64,000 nt of DNA from Microglena sp. YARC (GCA_022414725.1 CM039464.1:49350499-49414498), one strand, 5' to 3'. Counted from the stretch's first letter, positions 34,801-44,672 are shown. The notes: generated from the sequence alone by a model not told the origin. Made by a program: numbers and translations.

Positions 34801-35191
34801 CATACAAGTGCTGGTATATTGTAGAATTAAGCCCTTCCTAAACGGTTGGGCAAGTCCCTGTAGCCTATTTTGCCTACCCCTGGACTGTAACATATGTTAT
34901 CTTTATTATACAGGTGCAGTGAAGGATGCTGCTGGCAAGATTAAAAAGCACATGTCATTACTATTACCATTACATGACATTACATTACATTACATTACAT
35001 TAACCACTATGCATATATTGATGAATATGTCATATACCATACCATACCATACTAACCACTTCACCATATCAACTCGTCAACATCCAGGTGCTGTGAAAGA
35101 TGCTGCTGGCAAGATGGCCGGCTCCGCCAAGAAGATGGCCGAGAAGATGTACAACAAGATCATTGGTGGGGGAGGGGAGGGGGAGCTCTAG
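28817..35191 (+). CDS. Gene B, three 3' exons of an unrecognised gene (copy 1)
   Basis: Exons 28817-29014 (198 nt), 31251-31320 (70 nt) and 35088-35191 (ending in TAG) join in phase through GT-AG introns with donors GTGAGT and GTGAGA. The encoded C-terminal part is about 122 residues: a Met/Glu-rich acidic segment (start DRKPSSAFQPMDSEEV, then RYKMLRTMKENG and ILDEMEMMKEEMGDDF), an acidic/glycine link (ESFAAEAEAEGGGLG), and a basic amphipathic end (AAGAVKDAAGKMAG, AKKMAEKMYNKI, then GGGGEGEL). The last part resembles the Ala/Lys-rich helices of LEA-like proteins, but that is composition only. Exon 1 begins at an acceptor, so 5' exons are missing or unrecognised. Exon 3 has an alternative in-frame acceptor at 34913/34914, adding 58 residues. 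Function unknown. Confidence 0.6.
29015..29630 (+). repeat. Tandem duplication of gene B exon 1 donor, about 135-bp unit
   Basis: The exon end (GATCAGGATATGCAGGGGG) and its GTGAG donor recur at about 29152, 29287, 29419 (GC in place of GT) and 29562, separated by TGTGTG-rich intron sequence and GATGGAGGAGGTGGGGATGA. The last copy is closest to the true exon end. Confidence 0.9.
29699..29779 (+). mobile_element. Short dispersed element (81 bp) with 10-bp target duplication
   Basis: Flanked by CAGGTTCATA at 29689-29698 and 29780-29789. The interior carries ATTACGAGCGTGAGG, GGCCAGCCCGTTTTC and CACTGGGGCCAACCACCAA. The same family is present singly near 700 and 41891 and in tandem at 16170-16550. 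Confidence 0.88.
29835..30330. repeat. Family B fragments and a decayed hAT-like element
   Basis: 29835-29945 contains two partial family-B ends (GACTACCCCTTGAC). About 30068-30305 is related to the 17366-17542 element (TTTCAAATCTGTAAGTGG and a right end GAAATCCCTG). It includes a GGCCATTTAGGGGCATTTA minisatellite at about 30165-30220. Confidence 0.6.
30415..30604 (+). repeat. SINE-like family B repeat plus (CAGA)n
   Basis: Family B copy from GCACGAACTCAGGTCCCCC to GCCAACCTCTGGACTG, followed by a CAGA microsatellite of about a dozen units at 30555-30604. The matching microsatellite in the second segmental copy is roughly three times longer. Confidence 0.85.
30655..31250 (+). repeat. 63-bp array of the gene B exon 2 acceptor, about 10 units
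   Basis: Every unit holds TGTCACATGCAG followed by AAGGAGAGCC, the acceptor and first bases of exon 2, then ACACATGCAGATGCACATAA and CTTACATACCATGTCCG. Only the last, with CACACGCAG and AAGGAGAGCTTT, continues into the open exon at 31251. Confidence 0.92.
31465..32100. repeat. C-rich tandem array of about 100 bp, about 6 units
   Basis: Unit contains CACCTCATCTTCAAGTAGTC, CAGGGCTCTGACTTACCTCC and a variable CCACCCACC block. On the minus strand each unit shows GGAGGTAAGTC, a donor-like motif, but no gene is recognisable there. Confidence 0.85.
32305..33130 (+). repeat. 75-bp array in gene B intron 2, about 11 units
   Basis: Unit contains CACTGCTTGCTCACTG, CCCTTTGGCATTCAACATAC and AGGTGGCTTGGCTTGATGC. 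The stretch CAACATACAG followed by GTGG..GATGCT resembles the exon 3 acceptor and exon start (CAACATCCAG, GTGCTGTGAAAGATGCTGC), so it may derive from that junction. The second segmental copy has about 17 units. Confidence 0.9.
33144..33346. mobile_element. hAT-like MITE, family A, 203 bp
   Basis: Ends CAGGGTTTTTC and GGAAATCACTG; arms share AGCAGCTTCTNGGCAGCTCC. Flanking 8-mers CTTCAACT and ATTCAACT match at seven of eight, as expected for hAT elements. Non-coding. Best-preserved member of this family in the window. Confidence 0.88.
33389..33583. mobile_element. hAT-like MITE, family H, 195 bp
   Basis: Ends CAGGGTCCTACC and TTTGTAGTACCCTG. The interior is rich in GCGC motifs (AAAACTGCGCGCTGCGCCC). 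A second member in reverse orientation at 47842-48006 has a perfect 8-bp target duplication. Flanks here share TCAGGCCTTACCA on both sides, but this belongs to a local repeat. Confidence 0.8.
33584..34250. repeat. Stray 75-bp units and an inverted family B repeat
   Basis: 33625-33740 and 33840-34030 hold five or so more units of the 75-bp repeat. About 34050-34190 is a minus-strand family B copy (reverse complement of GTTGGAGTTCAGTTCATCAG). Confidence 0.75.
34255..35087 (+). repeat. Duplicated acceptor and exon start of gene B exon 3
   Basis: The motif CAACTCTTCAACATACAG plus GTGCTGTGAAGGATG recurs with decay at about 34306, 34418, 34697, 34806 and 34914 before the real exon at 35088. Spacers share TATTGATGAATATGTCATAT. 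The copy at 34914 is still fully open in frame into the real exon. Confidence 0.88.
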
Positions 35192-35894
35192 GGACTCTCG
35201 GGCCCTCTTTCTTTTCGGTTTTAGCTGTGTGTAGTCCCTTTTCGTTTTAGCCCCTCCCGATATCACGGCTAGGCAATTCCCGTTAGCCTATTTGGCCTAC
35301 CCCTGGACTGTAATAACATACATACATATAGTGTAGAACTCTGTTTCTGTCTCGTTACGTGCAGCACCTTGTTGGAAGCTCACCTAGCTGGCACCTCACC
35401 TAGCTGGCAACTCAACTGGCTGGCAACTCACCTATCTGGCACCTCACCTAGCTGGCAACTCAACTAGCTGACAACACTGCTAATCTTGATCTTCAGATGA
35501 GATATTAAAATAAACGTGCATGGGCTTAAAATTTGGGGACCCTAGTAACAATCAAATAACATGGGTGCAAACATGGCAACGTTCATATGGCGACAGCTTG
35601 GACCTGTAGGCTTGTTCAAAAGTCTTGGGATTCTTCCTGATTCTTCTAAAAAATAAATCAGGCCAGTACCATTCTTTTAACCTCACAGGCACTAGTTAAT
35701 ATGAGTGCTTGTGCGGGCTCGTGTGATGATTTATTTTATGCATGGCCCATCATATTGTAAAAAGCCTTGACATGGCAGATGTAAGCCAGTTGATGATTTT
35801 TCCATTGGGCTAGACAAGTAATATGTGATGGGTGTATGGGCATTCCACAAGTCCCCTCTGGTACACAATGCACCCCCAACCCAAATCCCCTGTT
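35192..35894. other. Region downstream of gene B, copy 1
   Basis: Probable 3' untranslated region. About 35235-35330 is a partial family B repeat containing TGTAA (35309-35313), the green-algal polyadenylation motif, though it belongs to the repeat. 35365-35470 is a short repeat of CACCTAGCTGGCAACTCAA. The rest shows nothing. Confidence 0.5.
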
Positions 35895-38417
35895 GTTACA
35901 TTACATTACATGTTAAAGTCTACTTGACACCGCGAGGGTGTATGAGACTCTGTGCTTTAAACAAAAAGAAAAAGCACCTACAAAGCAAAAAACCCCATTA
36001 CATCAGGGGTGTGTCGAGGACAAACAAACCAAGCTCCCAACCACCGTTTTGGTGGCGTAGGTATTAAACCCCCTAGAGCCGGACCCAGATCTCAACCACT
36101 TACAGTGGCGGAGGTAAGAAGCTAACAAATGAGAAGTCACAAGAAGAAAAGAAAAAAAAAGGGATAATAAATTACGGTGCCACTAAGCAGTCCAGGGCTT
36201 CCTGTCTTGCTCTTCTACAAGTAGAAAGATAGTCGGCTAGGTTGCTCCAGAAAGTCTTAGTGCCATTTCCATTCATAAAGGTTCTGAATGTGGAATCGCA
36301 GAATTCCACATTCCATACGGTTAAGTCGGTATCCTCATGGACATGCCTATAAATATCTGTAAACAGCTTCTGGTAGCGGAGGCGAATATCATTATAAAAA
36401 GGGCACTCAAACATATGCATTTCATCCTCAGGTTTTTGGAACCCACACATTTGACAGTGTCTCATTGAACGAGGGATGTGTGCTCTATCCACCACCCTCA
36501 TTCTTTCTGTGTTCAGCCAATGGGAACCCATTCTAAACTGTGCTATATAACGAATCTGATCCTGCTTATGTAAGGCAGATGTAAAGGGAATCAAGCCATT
36601 CTCATCATTGCTGTTGGCTGCGAACCATTTCTGGTATCGGAGGCGTTTAAAGCCAACCCTTCTCTCATCAGGTATGTCTCTGACTGTATTGGTGTCACTT
36701 GGGTACTTAAACCTCCATGACTCAAAAACTTCAGACGTAATACCTTCGACATCGACAGCCTCCAAAATGTTGAGGTTTTCACTGGATCCTAGCTTGTGGA
36801 GAGCACAACGTAAGTCAAGAACCCAGCCAGTGTTGGAATCAAAAGATTCCTCAAGAGCCATTCTAATGAGATCCTCAGATTCTTTATCTATGGTCTTGTT
36901 CCAGAAGCGCAAAGCTTGTTTAAGCCAAGCAAAACACAACGGGGTTCTACCCAGCTCTTCCATGATAATATTAGATGTAGTAGATTGGCAAACACCCAAC
37001 ATTTGTTTAAGTATACCTCTATGCCATTTCTCACAAGCATGGTCATTTGAGATAAGTGTGTTGTTCAGAATAGAAGGAGCCCACACCCCACAGCCAAAAT
37101 TCAGGATAGGTTGTACAAGAGAATCAAACAGGTGGGTGGGAATATCAATATTGTATATCTCCATAGTATGGCATCGCCTACGGAGCATGTGGTGAGCCTT
37201 TTGGGCCTTACCGAGCATCCTAGAAAAAGCAGCTTTTGCACGATTGCTTGAGTCACCATCCACAAAGAGGGATCCCAGGTAGATAAAATATAACTTTGTA
37301 GAAAGCTGTGCTCCATCATAGAAAAATTTGTAATCAGGATCCATACGGGCCTCATCACAGAATTGCTTGTTGAAAACGACAATCTCAGTTTTCTTTATAT
37401 TCACAGCCATCTTAGTAGCCTCGCAGAAATCTCTCAGGCAGTTAAGCATCGCTTGCATATCTGCCGGGGATTCTGCCATTATAGCTAGGTCATCAGCATA
37501 AAGTAACAATTGCAGAATCTTTCCCCTAAGCTGAGCCCCTACATTTGGGAGCTTGGATTGGAGGAACGATTCAATTCTATCAATGAACAGACCGAATAGG
37601 AGTGGGGATAGGGGGTCTCCTTGTTTAACTCCTACAAGGGATGGAAAGGAGGATCCAATGTCCCCATGTAGGCGAACTTGGAAAACGACATGATTATACA
37701 TTACATTACATTACATGTCAAAGTCTACTTGACACCGCGAGGGTGTATAAGACTCTGTGCTTTAAACAAAAAGAAAAAGCACCCACAAATAAAAAAACAT
37801 GGACTTCAGAATACTAAGATAGGGGTCTTTGACTCCTAGCCTTGCTAAGCAATCCCATAGCAAGTCTCTGTTGACCCAATCATAAGCCTTCTTGAAATCG
37901 ACAAAAGCCACAAAGAGTGGTTTTTTCTTCTCTCTATATTTATCTACAATATGGTTAAGAATGAATGATGCATCCGCAGTACCCCTACCACTTCTAAATC
38001 CATATTGGCCAACGGCTCCGAGGTTGAATTCTTCTGACCAATCATCTAGTCTACGTAGCATGCAAAGGGAGAAGATCTTTCCTATGGAGTTGCTCACCGC
38101 AAGACCTCGATAGTTGTCCTTGTCATAAACACTGCCTTTGGATTTGGGTACGGGTACCAAGGCAGCTGCAGCCCATTGGCTAGGGTAAGAGGTCTTCCAG
38201 ATGAGATTAAACAGGTTAGTCATAGCTTGTACAAATCGGGAGTTGGCCTCATGGGAAGCAAATCTGTACCATTCTGCAGGGATACGGGGGTACCATTCTG
38301 CAGGGATGTTGTATGCATGGATGTATCTAGAAACCAGGCTACATAACATGGCGTGATACTCTGATGTTGGTGTGTGCCGTGGGTACACATGCTCACTTGA
38401 ATACCTCTAGTCTCCAT
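35895..38417 (-). mobile_element. Non-LTR retrotransposon remnant with reverse transcriptase, copy 1
   Basis: Minus-strand LINE-like element. The 5' part of the reverse transcriptase (about 38400 to 37803) shows ALVPVPKSKG, DNYRGLAVSNSIGKI, GFRSGRGTADA and FVDFKKAYDWVNR. After an interruption the frame 37701-36172 (509 residues) continues with GVKQGDPLSPLLFGLF and the catalytic LLYADDLAI, then a long connection domain and a C-terminal zinc-knuckle-like CQMCGF..DEMHMFECP. No endonuclease domain or 5' end is present, so the element is 5'-truncated. The element is expected to copy itself by target-primed reverse transcription. Its 3' end has a short TGTAA-type tail (35895-35913). A 21-bp internal duplication gives IPAEWYPRIPAEWY. 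Without an insert and with a 5' end it might be functional; as seen it is not. Confidence 0.9.
37699..37800 (-). mobile_element. Insertion of the LINE 3' tail inside the reverse transcriptase
   Basis: About 100 bp matching the element's own 3' terminus (35895-35985) and ending in the same ATGTAATGTAATG tail, in the same orientation. It splits the RT frame between ..YLSILKSM and MYNHVVFQV. Either a 5'-truncated LINE copy or a SINE that shares the LINE tail. Confidence 0.85.
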
Positions 38418-40129
38418 TTCCTAGCACCCTATATGAGCACTTAGCACCTTGCATGGAACCCCATCCCCAAGTGACAGTTCAGATACCCGAATGAAAGAAA
38501 TCTCCAGATTTTTTGAAGAGGGATTAGCCCCATTAAAATGTCCGTTAGTTCGTTCGTCCGTGTGTCACCAACCACATTTTCAGGTTTTATGAAAAACATA
38601 AAAAAGTTAAACATTCTATAATTTTGATGAATTATAAGACTTATTCATACCGGAAAAATTCTCACCAGAGCACATATGAGCATCGCAATTCACGAAAAGG
38701 AGCTCAGGTTGGGCCAAAAAGCTACAATTAACGGTTAACAAATTGATTTCAGGGTGTTTTGAGCTAACATTTCGAATTTGAAGCACTTAGACATGTGCGT
38801 ATACATAGGTTTGGGAGCAGAATAGTCGTCAAAAAACCGAGGCGAAACATGTACGCATCACAATGGACGAAACATTCCCCTAGGGCACTTCAGGTGCTAT
38901 AAGTAGCCCACGGACCCACCTCAGGGCAGGGGCGGGGGCCACTGGGCGGGGTCGGGGGCAGGGGCAGGGGCGGGGGCGGGGGCGGGGCCACCGGGCGGGG
39001 GCAGTGGCGGGGGCAGGGGCAAGCCACGCCACCTGCCGCTGGCCAAAAACCCGTTCAGGAGGACGGGACATACCGTTCACGGGGGCAGGGGCAAGCCACG
39101 CCACCTGCCGCTGGCCAAAAACCCGTTCAGGAGGACGGGACACACCGTTCACGTCTGGGCTGGGCCGAAACATGTAATATCTTGTACAAATCCCGTAAAA
39201 TCAACCATACACCTGATTGGCCTCATTTTTCTTGCATCAAATTCTTAAAAAAGGCCAATCTACGTAGATGATTTCATTACATTACAGAAACGTTCGATAC
39301 TGCTTAAAATCAACAACCCTTCAAAAACTCTCTTTTTCGTCACTTTATAGTTAGCAATGCTAAATCATCAATCGATTCATTGGAATTCAATTAATTTAAT
39401 GCCTCCAAGCGCCCTTCAACTTTAATCCTATTCGAATTGATACAATTTAAAGCAATTACATGCATTCAAATCACGTAAATTAAATTAAATGGAAAGGAAT
39501 AAACCGAATTAAAATAACACAACATTAAATACAATTCAATTTAATTAATATATTACCCGTATATTACATTAAATTAAGGATTCGAATAATTTCATTCGGG
39601 ACGCGCCTCCAGGCGCCCTTAATTTTATTTCAATGGGCGTCTCATGTGTATGCAAAACGAGTCTAGAATACTAACCGTGCGGAAACACTTGAATTCCTCC
39701 GTGCTACGGCATGCTTGCGGGGGACTTGAAAGCGGCGAAGTACAAAAACGGCCGAAGCCGCGTGGTATAGATCACAAATAAAAAACTCTTATACTGGACC
39801 TGGCTCGGGTATTGGAGAAAGATGAAGTGCAGCGCATTAAGTCGGCGACGTGTTTTCCCCTTACAGCTCAGTGTGGAAGATGAAAGGTACGGAAAACTTG
39901 ATAGGTTAATTATTTTTCGATAGCATCGCGACTTGTGATCAAGGCTACGGTAAAACCAGGGTAAAACCTAATGCTCCTGTACCGAAGAAAAACTGGAAAC
40001 CCTAATCGTGACACCGTGCGATTTACTAGCTACAAAGCCATCCACCGGCTCCCGGTAGTTACTTTTCGTTTGGAAGCATTCGGCAATATCCCTCCCTCCG
40101 GATAGCTTCTTCATTCGAAAGCAGTCGGA
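38418..40129. other. Region upstream of the phosphatase-GPDH gene
   Basis: 38460-38880 shows nothing recognisable. 38920-39030 is very G-rich (GGGGGCGGGG). 39018-39150 is a 67-bp tandem pair containing CACGCCACCTGCCGCTGGCC. 39230-39620 is A/T-rich (AATTAAATTAAAT). 39700-40129 probably contains the promoter and 5' untranslated region, but no defined element could be assigned. Confidence 0.5.
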
Positions 40130-43121
40130 ATGATGTTGTCGTCCAGGGCCGTGTCCTCTCGTGCCATGATCGGTCGTGGCCGCTCGATCGTTCCAGCATC
40201 AAGGGGTACCTCAGCTCTCGCAGTCGCTTCTCCCTCCCGGCCCATTGACCGATGCCGCGCTCCCAGAGGCTGCGTCGCACAAGCTCTTGGTATGGCCAGG
40301 GAGAAGTGGGAGGCTGTCGCTGCGCCGGTCCACAAACAAGAGAAAGATGGAGTTCGTCTCACCCCAAGCATGGAGCATTTGGAGATCTGGAGGACCGCTG
40401 ACGCGGTTTGCTTCGATGTAGATTGCACATGCGTGAAAAACGATGGCTTGGATGTGCTTGCGGAGTTCATGGGTGTCGCCAAGGAGGTGGAGGAGCTGAC
40501 CAACAAGGCCATGGATGGGACTATGGACTTGGATGAGGCCTTGGCTGAACGTCTGAAGATCATCAACTGCACTCCAGCAGATGTGAAGAGGTTTCTCAAA
40601 CAGCACCCTCCTGAGAGCCGAATCAACCCTGGCATCAAGAAGCTCATTTCATCTCTCATGGCCCGAGGCATTCACGTCTACCTGATCTCCGGAGGCTTCC
40701 GAGAGATCATGCTGCCCGTTGCCAAGTACCTGGGAGTTCCCTATGGCAATGTGTTTGCCAACCGGATGAACTGGCAGTGGGACGATGAGACTGGAGAGCC
40801 CACCAAGCTTGTGGGCTTCGACTTGTCTGAGCCAACGGCTAGGAACCAGGGCAAGCCCGAGGCTATTGCCCAGCTTCGCAAGAACTTCCCATACAACTCC
40901 ATTGTGATGATTGGTGATGGGATCACTGACCTCGAGGCAGTGCAGTTCAGTGGAGGAGCTGACCTGTTTATTGGGTGAGTCGAACTTACTACTAGCAGGG
41001 TTTTTTCTAAGGAAATTAACCAGTCTCTTAATGTAGCACCATAGTGCTCCTAGCAGCTTCTTTGGCCCCCAACCGGCTGTCATGTAGCACCCAAAATACA
41101 CCAAGGTGGAACCTTCGCCCACAACCCCCAACCCCTCTCTGCACCACGACCCCACAACCCTTGCCCACAACCCTATCTCTCTGTGCCTCCCAGGTATGGC
41201 TACAACGTGGCTCGTCCCACTGTCATGGCACAGGCTGACTGGTTTGTGTATGACTTCGATGTGCTCACGTCCGCACTCAAGCGCAGCAAGATTGCAATGG
41301 TTGGCTCAGGAGCCTGGGCTTGCGCCGCCATGCACATGATCTCACAGTCTGTCCTCCAAGAGAACTCCAATGAGAACCTCTATGGCGTCTTTGACCAGGA
41401 AATCAAGATGTGGGTGTTTGAAGAGGATTACAAGGGTCAGAAACTGACTGACGTCATCAACGAGAAGAACGAGAACCCTAAGTACTTGCCTGGCGTTGCT
41501 CTGGGTAGCAATGTGACAGCTGTACCAGATTTAGTGTCGGCTGTGTTCGATGCTGACATCCTGGTCATTTGTGCACCTCATCAGTTTGTCCACGGCATCT
41601 GCAAGAAGATGATGGGAAAGGTTCGTGATGCCGTACTATGTCTCCTGCAAAATTATCTATGCAAGTCTTATATGTGTCTCAACTATTACCAATCTCTCCA
41701 CCTTCAGGATCAGTTGCGAACACGTAGACATACTCATCTCTAAGCTGCACAGCGAATCTATTGCCTCGTGTACCAGCATTCTTGTCACACGTTGCATGAA
41801 GGAGTCCCTACCGCAAGTTTTATTTTTGGTCTCAACCACTTAACGACGTGATCATTGTTCCTAAGGGAAAGCTTCGCGGTTCGGTCTTATGCATCTTGTT
41901 ATAAGCAAATAAAATAAACAGTACGCCTTATTACGATGCGTGAGGTTGAGGGGGCCAGCCCGTTTGCTTTCACTGGGGCCAACCACCAAGCGTCTTATTA
42001 CATTGCTATGCCCGCCTGTCTTTCTGGACTCATATCTATCTCTGTTCTTCATAATTAAGTCTGCCGCATCTATTGTTGGTCTACGGCTATTCTTGTCATC
42101 TGAACTGTGCAATTCCTAAACGTCTGCTTTCTAAACTCATCAAACTGCATTCAAAATTGCATCCTAAACTCAGCAACTTAGCAATCTTAAAAGTCTGCAT
42201 TCTTTTGAATTAGGTTCATTTGCAATTAATTCTTATAATTCAATAGCTTCAACAGATAGAGTTGTCAAGACTCAATTATAACGACAGCAGCTTACCCCAA
42301 TTCATACGGCCATTATTTTGCAGATAAAGGAGAATGCCATCGCCATCAGTCTCACAAAGGGCATGCGGGTCAGGCCAGACGGACCCCAGCTCATCAGCCA
42401 GATGATCAGCAAGAACCTCAACATAGACTGCTCGGTGCTGATGGGAGCCAATGTGGCAACCAACATAGGGGATGAGGAGCTGAGTGAGGCCACCATCGGG
42501 TACTACAAGCTCGAGAACGCCAAGATCTTCAAAAAGATGTTTGAGCGTGATTACTTCCACGTCACCCTCATCCCGGATGCGCCTGGTGCAGAGATGTGCG
42601 GCACTCTGAAGAATATCGTAGCCCTAGCGGCCGGCATGATTGACGGCCTAGGGCTGGGGAGCAACTCCAAGGCAGCTATCATGAGACAGGGTCTCAGTGA
42701 AATGAGGAAGTTAGCCAAGGCGCTGTACCCCGCCATCCGGGATGAAACATTCATGGAGTCATGCGGAGTTGCCGATCTGATCGCCACATGTATTGGTGGC
42801 CGAAACCGCTTGTGTGCTGAGAAGTGGGTCCAGGAGCTGCTGGCAGGCTCCCCCAGGAGCTTTGAAGAGCTGGAAGTTGAGTTACTTGACGGCCAGAAGT
42901 TGCAAGGCACCCTCACCACCATGGAGGTCTATGCGATCATCGCGGAGAGGGGTTGGGAGTTGGAGTACCCGCTGTTCACCACAACCTACCGGGTGATCAA
43001 AGGCCAACTGCACCCAGAGATGATTGGGAACTATCTGCAAGGCGCTCGCCAGAACGTTGGGGTGGTGGAGGAGGAGGGGCCTGTGGCTAAGGTCAACCCC
43101 TTCCCTACAATGGATGTGTGA
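40130..43121 (+). CDS. GPD: Plastid bidomain phosphoserine-phosphatase-like / glycerol-3-phosphate dehydrogenase (689 aa)
   Basis: The HAD phosphatase domain can dephosphorylate glycerol-3-phosphate made from dihydroxyacetone phosphate by the NAD-dependent dehydrogenase domain, giving glycerol directly; this is the role reported for chlorophyte homologues. Exons 40130-40974, 41194-41620 and 42324-43121 join in frame with GT-AG introns. Residues 1-60 are Ser/Arg/Ala-rich, typical of a chloroplast transit peptide. The phosphatase domain (about 85-300) shows motif I FDVDCT, motif II YLISGGF, the lysine in NQGKPEA and motif III MIGDGITDLEA. The dehydrogenase domain (about 320-680) shows the nucleotide-binding GSGAWACA, VICAPHQFVHG, and the catalytic-lysine region CGTLKNIVALAAG with LGLGSNSKAA. 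The end is NPFPTMDV. Residue five of motif I is Cys where typical phosphoserine phosphatases have Ser. Length matches the family. A second copy begins at 63294. Confidence 0.95.
41891..41991 (+). mobile_element. Short dispersed element in GPD intron 2, about 101 bp
   Basis: Carries CGCCTTATTACGATGCGTGA, GGCCAGCCCGTTTGC and GGGGCCAACCACCAA. Flanked by GTCTTAT on both sides (41884-41890 and 41992-41998), a probable 7-bp target duplication. Intron 2 (41621-42323) otherwise shows nothing. Confidence 0.75.
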
Positions 43122-43600
43122 ACCGTGGCGTCTTTGGACCGAGGAGCCTCCACAGATGATAGGGGACTATCTGCAGGGTGCTTGCAATAAAGTTGGGATG
43201 GTGGAGGAGAAAGGGGCCTGGGGGCAAGGTCAACCCTTCCCTACAATGGATGTGTGATCTGTTGCATCTTTGGACCAAGGTGACGCCTTCTGAAGGTCCA
43301 GTTGCCCCCACAGATGATTGAGAACTATTTGCTGGGTGCTTGCAATAAAGTTGGGGTGGTGGAGGAGAAGGGACCTGGGGCTAAGGTCAACCCCTTTCCT
43401 TCAATTGATGTGTGATCTGTGGCGTCTCTGGACCAAGGCGACACTTCTAGAGCTCCAGCTGCTGTTACATATGATCGGGAACTGCAAGAAGGTTCAGTGT
43501 GTGAAAGTAGGCGTGGTGGAGGAGAAGGGACCTGGGGGCAAGGGCAACCTCTTCCCTTCAATGGATATGTGGCGCATATGGGCTTCAACAAGAGAGCGTG
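43122..43600 (+). pseudogene. Tandem decayed copies of the GPD C-terminal codons
   Basis: After the stop at 43121 the last 35 or so codons recur at about 43155-43257, 43312-43414 and, more decayed, 43470-43570, at spacings of about 140-155 bp. The first copy reads MIGDYLQGACNKVGMV...FPTMDV and ends in TGA in one open frame. The first two are preceded by CCCACAG- or TCCACAG-like acceptor motifs. They might be alternative terminal exons or simply pseudo-copies. A last trace (CCCTTCCCTCCGATGGATG) is at about 44350. Confidence 0.88.
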
Positions 43601-43635
43601 AATTAAAGTTGGCGGGGAGGTGGAGGTAAGGGTAT

Positions 43636-43795
43636 CCCTACGGCAGCCTGCACCTTGTTCAGATTGTTCTACAGGTGTTCAAGGCGTTAGACACCTGTTT
43701 ATGTACATCATTGGTTAGGCATGTAGGTGGTTAACAAGTGTTGAACACTCTGAACACCTGTTTAACAACCTGAACAGGTGCAGGCTGCCGTAGGG
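43636..43795. mobile_element. Inverted-repeat element, 160 bp, long arms
   Basis: Arms of about 60 bp begin CCCTACGGCAGCCTGCACCT on one side and its reverse complement on the other, with GTTCAG and ACAGGTGTTCA shared further in. A solo copy of one end lies at about 43961-43993. No clear target duplication. Confidence 0.85.
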
Positions 43796-44640
43796 GGGGA
43801 GGGGCAGCCCATGTTATAACAATCGATGTGCGATTGATGATTAAGCTACTTGAGTTGGTTTGATCGCTCGTTCTATCAACCAGGTTTCTGGATGCCAACC
43901 ATTTTTCAGCCCAAGGAAAATGAGTAGCAGGGCTGTTCTGGGGGACTCCAAAATATGAACCTGAATAGGTGCAGGCTGCCGTAGGGATAGTTACATCACA
44001 TCACCACCATAAACACCACCACCCGCTGCCTTATCGAGGGCAAACTCCCCCCCAGATGATGAGGACAAGTCCTAGGCAGCGTCCCAAGCGACGCGGAAAA
44101 TTGGCGGAGAGTGTTATCGGAGCGACAGGTGGCAACAGAATCAAATGGACTGAAGCCAGTTAGATATGAGACAGTTGACTGACGTGTCAGGCTTTGTCTC
44201 AGTCACACGTCGGTCGATCGGTCAACCGGACAACGGGGTGACCCTGGAGGCTCCCGCCCCCCAGAAGGGGGGGCTTTGCCGAAGATGAGGGAGAGAGGGT
44301 GTGTGAAAACGGCGCTTAGGTGCAGTAGGGACCTGGTGGTAATATCACCCCCTTCCCTCCGATGGATGTTTGATTGGAACAAATTGATTGGTTTGGAATA
44401 ATTGGATTATATCGGTCGGTTTGATGTAATTGGATCGAATTGATTGGTGTGGAATATCTGCATTGGATCATCATGGTCTGTCAGTCATGAAGGAGTCCCT
44501 ACCGCCTGGAGGGTGACACTTGCTATGTCTGCCATATTGACTGGAGTAAACATGGATAGAGCAAATACCACTGTACCACACTACTGAATGCAGAATGCAA
44601 TTAAGTGGATGTGGACACTTAGGGAGGTGGGGGGGGGGGT

Positions 44641-44672
<32 letters not shown>

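Larger units (their letters stand above)
28732..40833 (+). repeat. Segmental duplication, copy 1 (about 12.1 kb)
   Basis: Aligns along its length with 51213-64000 in the same orientation, covering gene B exons, repeat arrays, the retrotransposon and the phosphatase-GPDH start. Unique parts are nearly identical with occasional substitutions and homopolymer indels. The tandem arrays differ in copy number, making copy 2 about 690 bp longer. Confidence 0.95.

Noticed and set aside
36591..37382. Extra frames on both strands across the retrotransposon
   Set aside because: Overlap the clear reverse transcriptase frame and show no independent features.
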